A stretch of 64,000 bases of DNA, taken from assembly GCA_013396915.1 (NCBI GenBank), contig VWZL01002002.1:496001-560000 (forward strand), written 5' to 3'. The stretch is from Stercorarius parasiticus. Taxonomy: Eukaryota; Chordata; Aves; Charadriiformes; Stercorariidae. The position numbers were made by a program, and so were the translations under genes. The notes under the pieces were generated by a model that ran no database searches, was not told the origin of the DNA, and was given only the letters and a program-made list of their open reading frames with translations. Shown in pieces: positions 47,601 to 60,179 of the stretch; within the stretch, counting starts at the first letter, position 1, and each line of letters starts with the position of its first letter.

Positions 47601-50376
47601 TGACCTCTTGACCTATCTAGTTTCTACTTAAATTGACTATTTTGGTCACTCAGCTTATGATAGCTCCCTCTTGCAGCAATTTGGCATGCATGTTGGTATT
47701 CCTAATAGTCTTCATTAAAAGTGGGTAAAGCAGGTCTCAGTTCAAAAATAATTTATAATAAGCTTCAGAAAGAATATCTGAAGAGATACTGGCAGAGATA
47801 CCCTAGGAAAAATATTGTAGGTACCTCTATATACAGTTAAAAGTGTCGTGTCTTTATTTTACCCATTTAATGATAAAGACAAAACCAGAGAAACAGACAA
47901 ACAGACAAACACTCTGCCAGTGCTGCGCCATGGTGATCAACCCACTCTTACACACTTCCTTACTGCTTTGGTACTGATTACTTTTTTGTACATCTCAGGT
48001 GAAGAATAACACTGTTGGGCCATTTGTGAATAATTCATTTTGCAGTGAATCAGGGTAAAATCCACTATGCAGAAATTTCAGAAGCCTCTGTGACCTGTGA
48101 GAATTGTCGGTGGAAATGACTGCTCCGGCCTGTCTTTGAAACAAATGACTGAGCAGCAAAACCATTGAAGCTTTGTGTCCTCCACAGCTGTGCATGGAGG
48201 TGCAGTCCCTCGGTGGATTGCCTGAACTCCAAGAAAGGTTGTAACCCTTCCCCAGAGGGAACATACACGCATCTCCCCTTCTTCTTGACTGCTCCATGCA
48301 ACCTGCAGGAAATAAAAACTTTGAAACAACTTCTTCCTTTATCAAATTTGGCCAATAGATTCAAACAGGTCTAGGAGGGGCCGACTGCCAGATACACACA
48401 CATACGGATATGCACAAGGACATTTTGTTTTGGTAAACAGAACAACTTCACTTGTCAGGCCTTAAAGATCAAAATGTCCATTATAAGAACAGAGAAATAT
48501 GAGCCAGTCCACATGAAATTTCATGATCGCAAAAATGCTTCTCTCTCTTATAAGGTGATAAAGTTACTACTTCTGTGGGCTTACTGTTTTGCTAAAATTT
48601 ATGAATTCAAATTGTAATTATATGACTTCTGTACATATAAGCTGAAGACAAAGCATGAAATAATGCATTTAGTCAATGGTTTATAATAAAGAGTGAGCTT
48701 GTTTTAGTTAGTGATTCTTGTTTGAAACTGGTAAGTTCCTGTTATTTGCTATTGAGATTTTTAAATCACTCTCATTTACCCCCTGCTTGGTTCTCTTGTA
48801 AGGAAATAAAAATAATGAGATTCTTTAGAAGAGACTCTGATAATAGGCAGATCTTTCTAGATCAGTGTTTCAGGAACTGACACTTTCCAATATATATTGT
48901 TTTCATAATAAAAAATAATAAAATCAAGGCAAATTCTTAGCTGAGGCACATACTACAGCGATAGTGTGATGGAAATGATTCGTTTCTTGTGAAGGTCACC
49001 TATTTTTTACTTTGTCATAAAAATTTTTCTCCTAACTATTTGCTTCTGCATAAGGCCATTAAGAAAGAGGAATGAATATCAGTAGCCACACTCTCCCCTT
49101 TTACAAGCACTTACAGGCTGCTATCTGACCCTCTAATCTGTCAGACCAGCTCTTTTATAGCTTTTTACTCATGACATTGGTGTGGGAGGTTTCTGAGGCC
49201 AGAGCCGAATGTGTCTGAGCAGCTGTTCTGCTAGGGATCACTTCTGATCTTTGCGTGAAAAAGGTGATTCACTAGAAGATTAAGTGTATATTTGCTCTAC
49301 ATACAAGCCACATAACTGACATATATTTCTTTGTTTATTCTGGCAGACCTATGAAGAGATACAGATGAGTTTCACCTCAGATACTTCAATGTCTTGCTCT
49401 GTCCAGCCGGGCCAGGATGCGTTTCCCACAGTATCTTTACAGAGTGTAACATAGTCCTCAGGCTAACATAGTCTTGCATTGCAAAATTATTCACCCTAAC
49501 AGTAGAGTCCAATGGCTCAAGCCACTAAGGTACTTCATGGCCTTTAGCAGGTTCTTCTTTTCATCTGGAAGCTGGAACACAGAAAATTCTCCCAGGAGAA
49601 GGCATCTAGAGTCATGCCAACGCTTGGCCCAAGGAATGACATATGATAAGCAGCCATTGAGCATAATGAACGCAGCATCCCTGGGAACTGCGACATGTGT
49701 CTCCTCATATCCATGTGAAATTCCCAACAGGTAAGCTACTTGTCCTCATAAGGGAGTTGAGCTTCCTTTTTCCCCTCTCTCTCTACTTCAAATTTTTCTT
49801 CAGGAGCTCAGCAGCTTCAATTCTTGGAGGACAAAGAATCTCCCAGGACCGAGTTATTAGCATATTAACCTTGGCTAGCAAAAGTTTTTAGTCTGGACAC
49901 CCTCTGGCTGGACAACTGCGAGGTCTCATATGTGCACAGTGTCCCAGCAATCCTTTTAAATGACAGTGGCAAAATCTGCATTTGGAGAAGGTTTTGTTCT
50001 GCACTTTTTATTAGGTGCACAATGATTACTATGTGGTTTCTTCTTGGGTCAAGCAAGAAATATGGCAAAATTCTGAGCCTGGAATGTGTATATTCATTTG
50101 CACTCTGTTGAAATTTTAGGTGTCAAGGTAACTGTCAGTCCAGATGTGAAGGCCTCTCTATTTGCTCTGCAGCATTCTTTTTATTTAAATTTTCTACTTA
50201 GGCACCTATATTTGGCTCAGTTTTCTCTGGTGTTTAGGTATATAGAACAAGTATATGAGAAGAAGATTTATCTTTGAGCTGATTGGAAACTCTCCTTACC
50301 CACTAGAATTGCAACTGTATTTGTTTCAAGCTACAACTTATAACAAGCTCTTAGTTTATGGATCTTACGGCTCTGT
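38693..50376. other. Long intergenic stretch, no gene recognised
   Basis: The longest open frame is 144 codons (42596-43030, +) and has no domain or splice context I can recognise. A 78-codon minus frame (42015-42251) begins with an Ala/Ser/Pro-rich segment but also lacks support. Confidence 0.55.
45617..45668 (+). repeat. Short tandem repeat, GGGTGTT(A/T)GGTGTTACCTTT
   Basis: Two neighbouring copies of TTTGGGTGTT...GGTGTTACCTTT. Likely replication slippage. Confidence 0.65.
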
Positions 50377-51450
50377 GTCTAGGTGAGATGTGCATTTATA
50401 ATTGTTTGCATCATGAAGATGAATAAAATCTAGATATTAGCACCCGATTGCCTAGTGGACTGTAACCCCTGTTTCCTGAGCACAGTCCAAGAGAAGGCCT
50501 TTAAGCAGAATAGCCATTTCAGGCCATTTTAGGGTTTCTGGAAATGTTCTCCTCCTCCACGCTCCAGTGGCAAACTCTGAATGTGCAATGAATTTCAAGC
50601 ATATCCACGCTGTGATCACTTGTCTAAAATGGCTTCTCTGTAACAATAACACAAACAGTGGATAGTTTCACCTGTAGAAATGCTGGGTTTTTGCTTTTCT
50701 GTTCTTGGGCTCTTCAGGAGCGCATTACCTTGAGTGGTTTTCCATAGCAAGTAGGGAATGTGGATTCACTTTCTCACAACAGCTATTCTAGAACTGTCTC
50801 GGTTCTGATGTATTTCAGCCTTCTGCATTCAAAAAGGTAGGGAGGACACAGGAATTGGCATACTATTCTGAAAAAGGTTACTTGTACCTTTGCATATAAA
50901 TTCTATATGCCTCCTAGCGGGCATTGCACCGAAAATTACCAGATCCATTCCCTCTGACAGAAAATACAGATACTGGCAAGTTATAGGAATAGATTAGTAT
51001 TTGTGATCATTTCTTAAGTTTAGAAAAAGCTATTTTTCTATTAGTCTCAGTAAACATCATGGTCTTAAGCCTGATTTGACAAATCGGTTGGTACTAAGGA
51101 TTGTGAAGGAGTGACAACCTTGCTTGCACTCCTGCCCTTGAAGTTTCATCCCAGTTCTTTGCATCCCTCATTTTCTGTTTTCCTCCTTTGAGCTGTTGCG
51201 GTGTGACTGTATTCCCTTCAGACTACAACTGAAGGTCAGTATCTGTCAAACCTAAGCTTTGCCTTGAGAGAGGAGACTCACCAATCCTAAGGAATTTCAC
51301 AGTGACTGAGTCAGGAGTTGATAAAAACAAACAAGCTTAGGTCAAACTTTCATTCCTGGCTTGCTCCAAGCAGGCTGTGCCAGAGCACATTTGCACAGAC
51401 GGCTCCGATCAGATTGTCATTCTTGACTGGAGCCTGGAGTTTCAGCAAGC
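50377..51450 (+). repeat. Segmental duplication, copy 2 (upstream of the decayed carbonic anhydrase exons)
   Basis: Partner of 11382-12830, in the same orientation and order. Anchors here are GTCTAGGTG at 50377, GGGAATGTGGATTCA near 50754, GTTCTGATGTATTTCAGCC near 50801 and TTCTTAAGTTTAG near 51011. They continue with GGTACTAAGGATTG near 51088, GGAATTTCACAGTGAC near 51291 and TTTCAGCA near 51440. The match is one of nucleotides, interrupted by indels, not coding sequence. Confidence 0.7.
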
Positions 51451-54400
51451 GCACCATTCAAGTGAGTCCATATGAGAGCATGGCAATAATCACCTAAGGA
51501 AAGAGAGAGTACACACTGTGCACGAGCTCTGCAGGCTTTTGTTTTAAAGGAAGCAATTACAAATGAAACACAGCACTTTTTATAGAAAGGTTGGGATCAC
51601 TGACACACTATTTTTTTTTCCCTCAACGTCTGTAAACATTTCTTAGGTTTTACTAAGTGTATATCAAGCATTTCATAAAGTCTATCTTTGAGGAAATGTT
51701 TTGCTCAGTTTGCATTCTTGGCTTTCATGGTAAAGCACCCAGAGAGACTCATCCATAGGCAGAGGCTGTAGATGAAGTAAAAAAGTGAAGGAACATCCAC
51801 AAGTACCTCAGGGCTCCTCAGTACTTGACTTCCACTGTTGTGAGTGGACACTATCACCTCCTGGCCAGACTGTTTAGTTCTAGATCACTCCACCCTGTAC
51901 TGTTCTGATGTATTTCTGCTCCACATGGCCCATTTCACCTCTTCTCCCATTAGCTTTCTTTTATTTTAGAAAATGCTGATAGGTGCAATCTGAAAAACAT
52001 GAGAAAGCCAATCTGCACTGCTGGGAGAAGGTGAATTTTCAGATAAAAGATTCCTAGGCAAAAACTGAGGACATGGGCTTGGACAGTTTCTGTAATATGC
52101 GGTACCTAAAAATGGCTAACTCTCCTTATGGAATACTTATATATCTTCCTTTGCTATAAGCAACGTATAAGCTTTCTGAAAATAATATGGAGAAGCTAGA
52201 TACTTGTTCTTAAAGATGTGTAAGGACTTGCATATATTCAGTGTTACTATGGATGGACCAGAAACAGGGGATGCAAAGGTTCACCAATAGACAGAATACA
52301 AAGATCCATGCTCCAGAGGATAGGGGCAGGTATAACAGTAGGGGTAACAAATGTATGGTGCTGGATGTATATTGCTTGCATTCATTTAAAAAAAAAATAT
52401 ATATGTAGAAAAGCATTTATGTGATCACCAGATAGAAAAGAATGAGATCAAATAAATGTTTAACTATAATTCTGTCTTTTTTTTCACCTGGTACTGACAT
52501 GTACAGTGATTTATATAGTGCATGGCATAACAAACCCCAGACAAAAATTTTCTTCTCAGACACTTAGCAATGGGAGATCAGGTTACTGCCAGAGGAATTA
52601 CCACATTGGCATGGCCACATTTATCATCTCACTTCATGTGGGCCACATGGATTGCAATTAAAAAAGTAAATACACATATATATAAACACAAACATGCGTA
52701 TTAAAGGTCATAGCTATTCTCATTGAAATTGCTGAATTTTTAAAGTCTCTAGTATCTTTTATAATAATTGTATTTACTTATTTAAAGTCACAGATACACA
52801 GCGAACTATTGAGCAACAGCTACACCTGCCTTCCTCTCTAATTTATAGATCCGTTATCCTGAGATGGAGGAGGAGTTGGAGGGAGGCACGAAGGTTAACA
52901 AACTCGGACAGTTATAACAACATGTAAGTTGCAGGACTGCATTCCCTTGGATGATCATCGGGGATCTGCTGCAGCTGGATCAGAAAATGGAGTAGAAGAA
53001 AGAAAGCGTAATAGTTCTCATCTGCCTGCTATATTCAAAACTTCAAAGGAAAAGCCAGCAGAGAAAGTAGAGCAGGCTCAGCTCTCTGAGCTGGCTGGAA
53101 GGACAGTCATGCAGATGGAATCCAGTGTCCCTTCCTTACACGTGGAGACAGGGAACCACTGTGTATCCTGGTGCTGCCTCTGCTAGTCTGAAAACTGTTG
53201 CTTGGCAGCTCTGAATGGTGTATTAGTAAGTGGTGTGTTGCACAGACACCTGGACAGCACTGCTCATCCCTAGCTAAAACATCCCTGTGCTATCAACACA
53301 AATCCAAAGCATAACACTATACCAGCTGCTATGAAGAAATTCACTCCATCACAGCCAAAAGCAGTACAACTGACTATCTGGACCCTACACTTCATAATAC
53401 TTAGATTCAGAGTTTAGATCATCAGGGTCAGAGTGTCTGAAGTCAGATTCAAATATCTCCCAAGTGTAGTCCAAATAAATGGTTTAAACTTGCAGCCACC
53501 TGTGGTGAGGGTTACCATCCTTTGACTCTGAAGAGAGAGGAATTACTGGAAACCCTGGTCAATTATGAAATGCAGGATGATGCTACTTCACCATTGCAGG
53601 TTTTGGATAATATTAAATACACAGCACTACAGCAAGGGGATTCCCAAAGTGTGTCCTATGCTGTCCTTGCAGTCCCAAACTCTTCCTGTGCAGCCTGCAG
53701 AAGGATGCTGCTCTACGAGAGAAGGAAAGCTCACACATAGCCCCAGCCCCAACGCTCTCCCAAAGCACACGTCCCCCTCCTCTTCCCCTGCTCTGGGGAG
53801 CTGGGCGCACCAGCAGCTCTTGGGTTAGGAGGCTGAAGATATAAAACTGAGCCATCCACAAATATATGGACTGTCACTTTCTTCTGCGTGTAAGGCCTAA
53901 GGGACACTTCTCCAGGGCATTAATTAGCTCAGACAACCCACTGGAGAGTGTGGAGTGAGTGAAACTGGTGTATCAGCATTTCTGCCTAACCAGCACCACG
54001 AATGGTGGGTGGTTTGCCCTGGCTGATGCACTGACAGGGGCTCATTGTGCTTAGCATGGGCCCTAGCCGATAAATGAAGTGGTACTCCCCATCCAGCTCG
54101 CTTGGGATTTTCCCTAGCTTTCCCCAATTTTCCTGAGTCTGCACATGCTTGGAGCCATGTCACTGGGTATTGGGCAAAGGGGATGAAAGTGACTGCTGGA
54201 GACCACTTTGGTCACTGAGCACAAACAGTTTTGCCCTTGTGTTTGTTCTGGCTAGATGCTGTGAATGAAACCTGGCGTGTGATTATGTCCTGCTGTGGAG
54301 GACTGTAGTCCAGCCTCTCAAATGCAAAGCGCAAAGCTTTGATTGTACGGGCAAACTTGCCTTTGACACCACGTACCAGCGAGTGCTTTACCTTGCAGCC

Positions 54401-54583
54401 TCACCACTCGTTTAATGGTGGTTTTAATGGAATCTTATTAAACATTAAAAAGTACTGGCACCTGGAGGCAGATAGTTTAACAAATGTTAATGAAACGGGT
54501 AAGTAAGGAGCAAGTTAGTAAGAGAGAAACTCTTCAGCACATTGCCCTTCTCCTGTCTGGGGCTTAGGGGGTCATTACGTATG

Positions 54584-54653
54584 TTGTGATTGCAACATTG
54601 CTAGTGTTTGCAATTGTGATTGCAAGATTTTGCTAGTATTTTTTTGCTAGTAG
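54584..54653 (+). repeat. Short imperfect tandem repeat
   Basis: Two units of about 30-40 bp of the form TTGTGATTGCAA(C/G)AT...TTGCTAGT, then a further TTTTTGCTAGTAG. No function is suggested. Confidence 0.7.
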
Positions 54654-55366
54654 TTGATAACAGGATTCCCTTCCACAATAAATACAGTCTCTTTATGGAG
54701 ACTGTAAAGCTTAAGCAGAAGAGAAGTCATCTTGAAATGATGCAAAATTCCCAGGGCACCAGAACAAGCCATGGTTATAGTGAAATTTTAACCCACTCTC
54801 ACTGTATTTTTAAAACACACGCAAAATCTAATACTGTATGTTCTATGAGACTAACTTACTTTTAGAGATATCTAACGGGAACCAATTGGCCAGGAGCATT
54901 GCAATGTGCCGATAACAAATTATCTTTCAGCAGCACTTTGCATCCCAATGATGCCAATGTGCTTTGTAGCTTAAATATTTGGCCGTTGTAACTCCATTTC
55001 AGTTTGAGTGATTTCAGAGGATCTACGCTTACATACATGACTGAAGGATGCAATGATTCTTTGTTTCATGGGCACTGACGTTCAGCCATAGGTGAACAGC
55101 TGTCTACAAGATCAGCTAAAAAACTGATTGAAACCTGGAGAAAAATGAGATAGACTTGAATGATGAACTGAGAGGTTTGGACATGTATGAACCTGCCCGG
55201 GACCAATTAGTAGCACTATTACCGATTCTTATATTGGAACACATAAAACAATTAATTACCTCTTGATTTTTTCCCCATTTAATCTGCCCAAGTACAGATC
55301 TGTTGTTGTGCCACTTTGACCTCTAATCATTACCAGTCCCATCACCAAACACTTCAGGGGGGCAGT

Positions 55367-55387
55367 AAAAAAAAAAAAAAAAAAAAA
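55367..55387 (+). repeat. Poly(A) run of 21
   Basis: An uninterrupted A tract. I see no gene-like sequence upstream of it that would make it a processed pseudogene tail, nor clear flanking target duplications. Confidence 0.9.
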
Positions 55388-58300
55388 GAGTGATTCAGAA
55401 CCTTATGATTAATCTTCAAGCATTATCTAGGATGGGGCAGCTAGCTTGAGTCAGTTATTAATTACTGGCATCTGTTTCTGCGATAGGTGGGCCTGCCAGA
55501 GCTCTCCAACACTTGGATCCAGAAGGCAACTTTCATGGGTGCTTGGCTCTGGTGTTTTGGTTGGGTTTATGCCATCTCTCATTTCTCTGACAGAAAGTTG
55601 TTGCATTTCAAAACAGAAAATTCCATCTGCTGTGTGGTAAACTGAATTGTAGCTAACGTCAACGTTATTTCTCTTGTCCTTGGTCAGGGAGGGAACTGCC
55701 ATTCAAAAAGTACTGTCCCAGACCTATAACAATCCAGGCAGGTTTTTTTTTCCTCTCTGAATCCTTGTCACTAAAATGTAGTAGCAACAGAAGAAAAGCA
55801 GTTGGTCTTGCCATGAGCTCCATGAAGGTGGAGTTGTTTTCATGCAAGCAACCCATTGGGACCCATATTGCCCAGAGGTACGTGGCCAGGCAGGTCCATG
55901 GAGTGACTCCCATTGACTTCAGGAAACTCTGGATCAGGCCTGAGGGTTGTGCACAACTTCCCTGATTATCCCAGATTTCCACAGCACTTGCTGTGGCCCC
56001 AGTGCTCCCACAGATCTGCTGGTGGATTCACAGAGTGCAGCAGGCTCCTGCAAAGCCCCAAACGGAGGTTAGGCTCTCCTGCAGGAAGGCATGGGACTCC
56101 CATACGGTGGCTGGAGGAGACAAGCGGACTGCTGCAGGACAATGTAAGGCTAAGGGGTGTCATTGCAAAAGCTTAGAGATTTGCACTTCGAATAGCCAGT
56201 TCCCCAGCGGAATACAGATCCCACTCTGTGACAGCATGCATACTTTGGTGACTCACTTGTAGGAACTGCTCATTAATTTGTCTAAATATTTTCCATTTCA
56301 TGCACTCCCAGCCGCTCTGACTCCTCTCACTTGCGCACATCTACCCAGACCCATTCCCACAGAGGCAGGCATGAGGCTGCTGTGAGCTGGGGAGGCTGGT
56401 GGCGAGGAGAAGGTGGCTGTGACCATGCGGCAGAGTGGGACAGCCTCTCCCCTGGTCCAGGCAGGCAGTGGTGCCTGGCACAGGGGGCCAAGGAGCCGGG
56501 AGAAGGCAAGACACTGGGATTACCTGGGATGTCAGCAGCCTGCTGGGACATCAGAAAAAAAGCCCTAACATTGCAGGAGTAGTATCCCCTCAACAAATCT
56601 GTGGTGAAGAAAAAGAAAAAAGTCTAAACAGTTCATAATCATACTACAGAACTGCATAAAGACTTCACAGGATTAACTCCAGCTGAAATTAAAGAAACCA
56701 GTAATTCTAGTGGAGATCAGCTGGGAAAAAGACCTTATGCAAACATGTGATGAAGACAGAATCTGACAGCTTATCATTTTGCTCTGGGGTTTCGGGAAAC
56801 CAACCTAATGTACCTGACATTTGGAACACACAAAACTTAAGAGATTTCAGGTAAAAAAGAAAAATGCAATCAGTGAACTTTATCCATTTGTCAAAATGTC
56901 AAAGTTGCTTTTTAACAAATTCCTTGCCACTGCAGCATTTTTATGGCCCTTCCAGTGGCCTAGTGTTTTTCTTCTGGTGTGTGTCAGGGAAGGGATAACA
57001 AAAACCTTGCTTTTGTCACTGGGATCACAAGTTTTTGAATGTTGTGATCCCAAGTCAAAAAGCATTAATTGTCACTTCATGAGTTACCTCCCTAAATTCA
57101 GAAAGGCATTTCGCATATCTAACATTATGTCTGAATGCTCTGATTGAATGTCAGAGCACGTACCCCTTTGCAGCCCTTAATGTGATCCAGCCTGTGATAG
57201 GGGTCATAACACAACACTCTTAGAGCCATCCTGGCAACCGCGTGGGTCACTGTCCACTCACTGATTTCAAAACTCTGCATAAATACCCAGCTGCAAAAGT
57301 GTGAGATACACTCATAAAGCATTTTTTATTTTTCTGGGTCAGTAGCTTGCTCAAATGCCACTCAAGCCGCATTGCTTTTCCTTGGTCACTCTGTCAGGAG
57401 AAAGAATTTGAAGCTGGAGAGTTTTCACAGATTTATTAAACAACCTAGAAAAAAAAAAACAAACCCTAGAGCTAGCTAATAAAAACATTTAGAAGTAGAT
57501 TTCAGGAAAAAAATACTGCCCTGCTACAAGAACAGCATTTCCAAGCCTTTCAGAGGATCCATGCCGGCCAATTGGACTGTGTTTGAGAATAAAATTGTTT
57601 TGTGATCCTTGAAGACGAGTATCTTATACGCACACAAATGAGCTACACTCTCATGTCTGCTCTCACGTCAAACTATCAGACAAAGCACTACAGTAGCAAT
57701 AAAACAAATACCAGATTTCCTTTTTTGTCTGGCTTCATGAAAAGTATACAAAGAGCCCCAAATACATCCTCATTATGTTGCTTTTCTTAAAATAAGATCA
57801 GTGAGAAAACAGTTTGGCACATGAAAAAATCTTCTTCCATCATACATTAGCTGGCAGGCCCTGATAAAGAGACTGGAGATATTCCTCTTATCTGATGGAA
57901 AATATTTCTTCATTAGTATTCTTATTATAAATGTTATTTGTTAGCTTTATCTCTGTTTTTTTATGTTGAAAAATGCTGATGGGTGAAGGAATCATACCAT
58001 TTTTGGTAGGACATTATTAGCCTGGACTTTGGGAAGCTGCAGTTTGGTCATGGAGCTGTCTCTCGTCTGCTCATGGAGCTGATGAACCAGACAGCAAAGC
58101 CTCCTACCAGGGGCGGGGTGGCTCTTGGACCCTCTGCACCCCCAGTGAAAGGCAGTGGACAAGCACCACAGACTTCAGTGCTTCGCACCTCAAGTGTTAA
58201 ATGGGGGAGTTTTTTCCATTCGCACATGGATGGGTCTGAGGCTGGTGTGGGGAGCGCTCGGCCCCAGCAGCCAGTGGGCAGGTGCCGTGCAGTGGCCTTT

Positions 58301-58554
58301 TTCATTATGGTTCAGTCTTGTATGAATGAAATCCACCAGCAAGAGCAGCAGAACACAGACACCCCACCTTGCCTTGCCTCAGCCAAAACAGTGCCGGGGC
58401 CACATCATGCCACTACTAGCCCAGGAGTCATGGCTCAGCTGGGAAATCCTGCCAATAAAAATAAATTGGCACCTACAGTGATAAGAGCCAGAAAGAACTG
58501 ATAAACCCATAAAGGCAGGAAGAAGCATGATTTTGTTGCCCTTTCAATTTTAAT

Positions 58555-58961
58555 TGCTGATCCCTGAAAGTTCTTTTTCTCTCTTTGTCCTCTTCATTTA
58601 TGTTTTGCTTTCTCTCCCCTCTTACAGCTCTGTGATTTTTATGGCCTTGCACAAACAGAGCTTCAACAAGTACAAAATTAAAACTGCAAAATTTGGAGTG
58701 GTATTTTTCTCCTGACATATTCTTCCAAGCGCAGGAGCAAGCTTCCCACCTGGGGCCATCTTGTGCATCACAGAAATATTTCATATACTTAGAGCAGTGT
58801 TCAAAGTGTTGAGGGATGGACAGCAGAGCTTCTTACACACCTGGGCTCCTTGTTCTTCTCAGCCTTCTTGGATGTTTTCAAATGCTGATCCTTGAAAGCT
58901 CCTTTTGTCTCTTTCTCGTCTTCTTTCTTGGTTTGCTGTCACTCCCCTCTTCACAGCTCTG
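58555..58961 (+). repeat. Two-copy direct repeat of about 78 bp, 329 bp apart
   Basis: 58555-58632 and 58884-58961 both run GCTGATCC(C/T)TGAAAG(T/C)TC, then a pyrimidine-rich CTTTGTCCTCTTC-like stretch, then TCCCCTCTT(A/C)ACAGCTCTG. The copies are at the same relative spacing throughout, with only a few changes. This could be a local tandem duplication or two halves of an unrecognised repeat. Confidence 0.7.
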
Positions 58962-60179
58962 TTTTCTCTTTCTGCGGTTTTCATCTTCCTGGGAAGAGCC
59001 CGCAGACCTTTCCATTCAACAGTATAGTTAGATAGGTAAAGACATGGTAAACTTGAATCAAGTCTCATTTTAATCAAGGCTAGATCATTTTACCTTCTTT
59101 CTGCTGACAAGCTCTTCTGTTGTTCATGGTATGTAAGTGTGTCTGCCAAGCTTTCTGCAGTGACCAGAGGCAAAGCTACAGACACCTAAGATGAAAATGT
59201 AGAAGTTAACAGGTGTCATGGGACACCCTGGACTAGTAATCTACTGCTTGCCAAATGTCTACCTTAGCTCTTAAAAGCAGACCACTTGGATTGGTTTGCG
59301 TTATCCCCATTTCGCACAGTCCCCTGACCCAAAATAGACTTCATGAAGCTCTGATGAAGCAGGAGCTCAGCTCAACTTTTCTGAAGTGGACAGCTTCTAA
59401 CAGGACAGCTCTAACGGGATCACGGCACAAAGTGCAAAGGGAAACCTCCATCAGCCTTATCATTAACTTCTGCAGAGCTGCAGACTGGTGACCTTGCTTG
59501 TCCCTTCATCACAGGATTTTAGTCCACAGCAAGAATGAAGTCCTTTCTTAAAAGACACAAATGCATAGGACCTTCTCTGAAGAGGACCAGCTGTTTCTGG
59601 CTTGTGTCAGTAACATGACACTCTTACTTCCCAGTCCACACCTGTCTGCTTTGTTTCTGTTCCGGAGGCACAAGTTCTGGGCGTTCAGCGACTCCTTTCA
59701 TCACTGTCCTGTAAATGCTCATTTTCTACCTCACTTTCTGTGGCATCAGTCACAATGAACACCTCCTCCTTCTGGAAGGGGTCTCGCTTCAGAAATATGA
59801 CCAGACCTTAAAAATAAATAGACATCTCTTGTGAAGCATGTGAAGAAAGCCCAGCTCAGCGTCGTTGATGTTTTCGTGATATGGAATATCAGTGACTTTC
59901 TACCTCCCTGTCCTCGGGCTTTGCCCCTGAATTCCCGTGGACTGTCCTGCCCTCTAGTGACAGCCAGGTTGTCTAGCTTTGTCTCTCTCCCACTGCAGTG
60001 TCACTGACTGTGGCTCTGAGCAGAGACAAGATGCTGGAAACCTGAGGAGACCTCCCAGCAGAGCCCAGGGCATACAGCCAGCTGCTGTGAACCACCACCT
60101 GCGTGCCTGGGATGGTGAGAGCCTGGAGACAGAAAAAGTAGATTTGGAGGAGGAGGCTGTCAGGAGGAGCATGGCTTAG

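Larger units (their letters stand above)
51451..60179. other. Intergenic between duplication copy 2 and the inverted repeat cluster
   Basis: If the duplication model is right, this interval should hold the dead copy's promoter and exon 1. I could not find either. A G+C-richer patch at 55.8-56.55 kb and another at 58.05-58.45 kb are not CpG-island-like. Only the small repeats listed are visible. Confidence 0.5.

Noticed and set aside
55367..55387. A21 run as the tail of a processed pseudogene or retrogene
   Set aside because: No gene-like sequence or target-site duplication was seen on either side.
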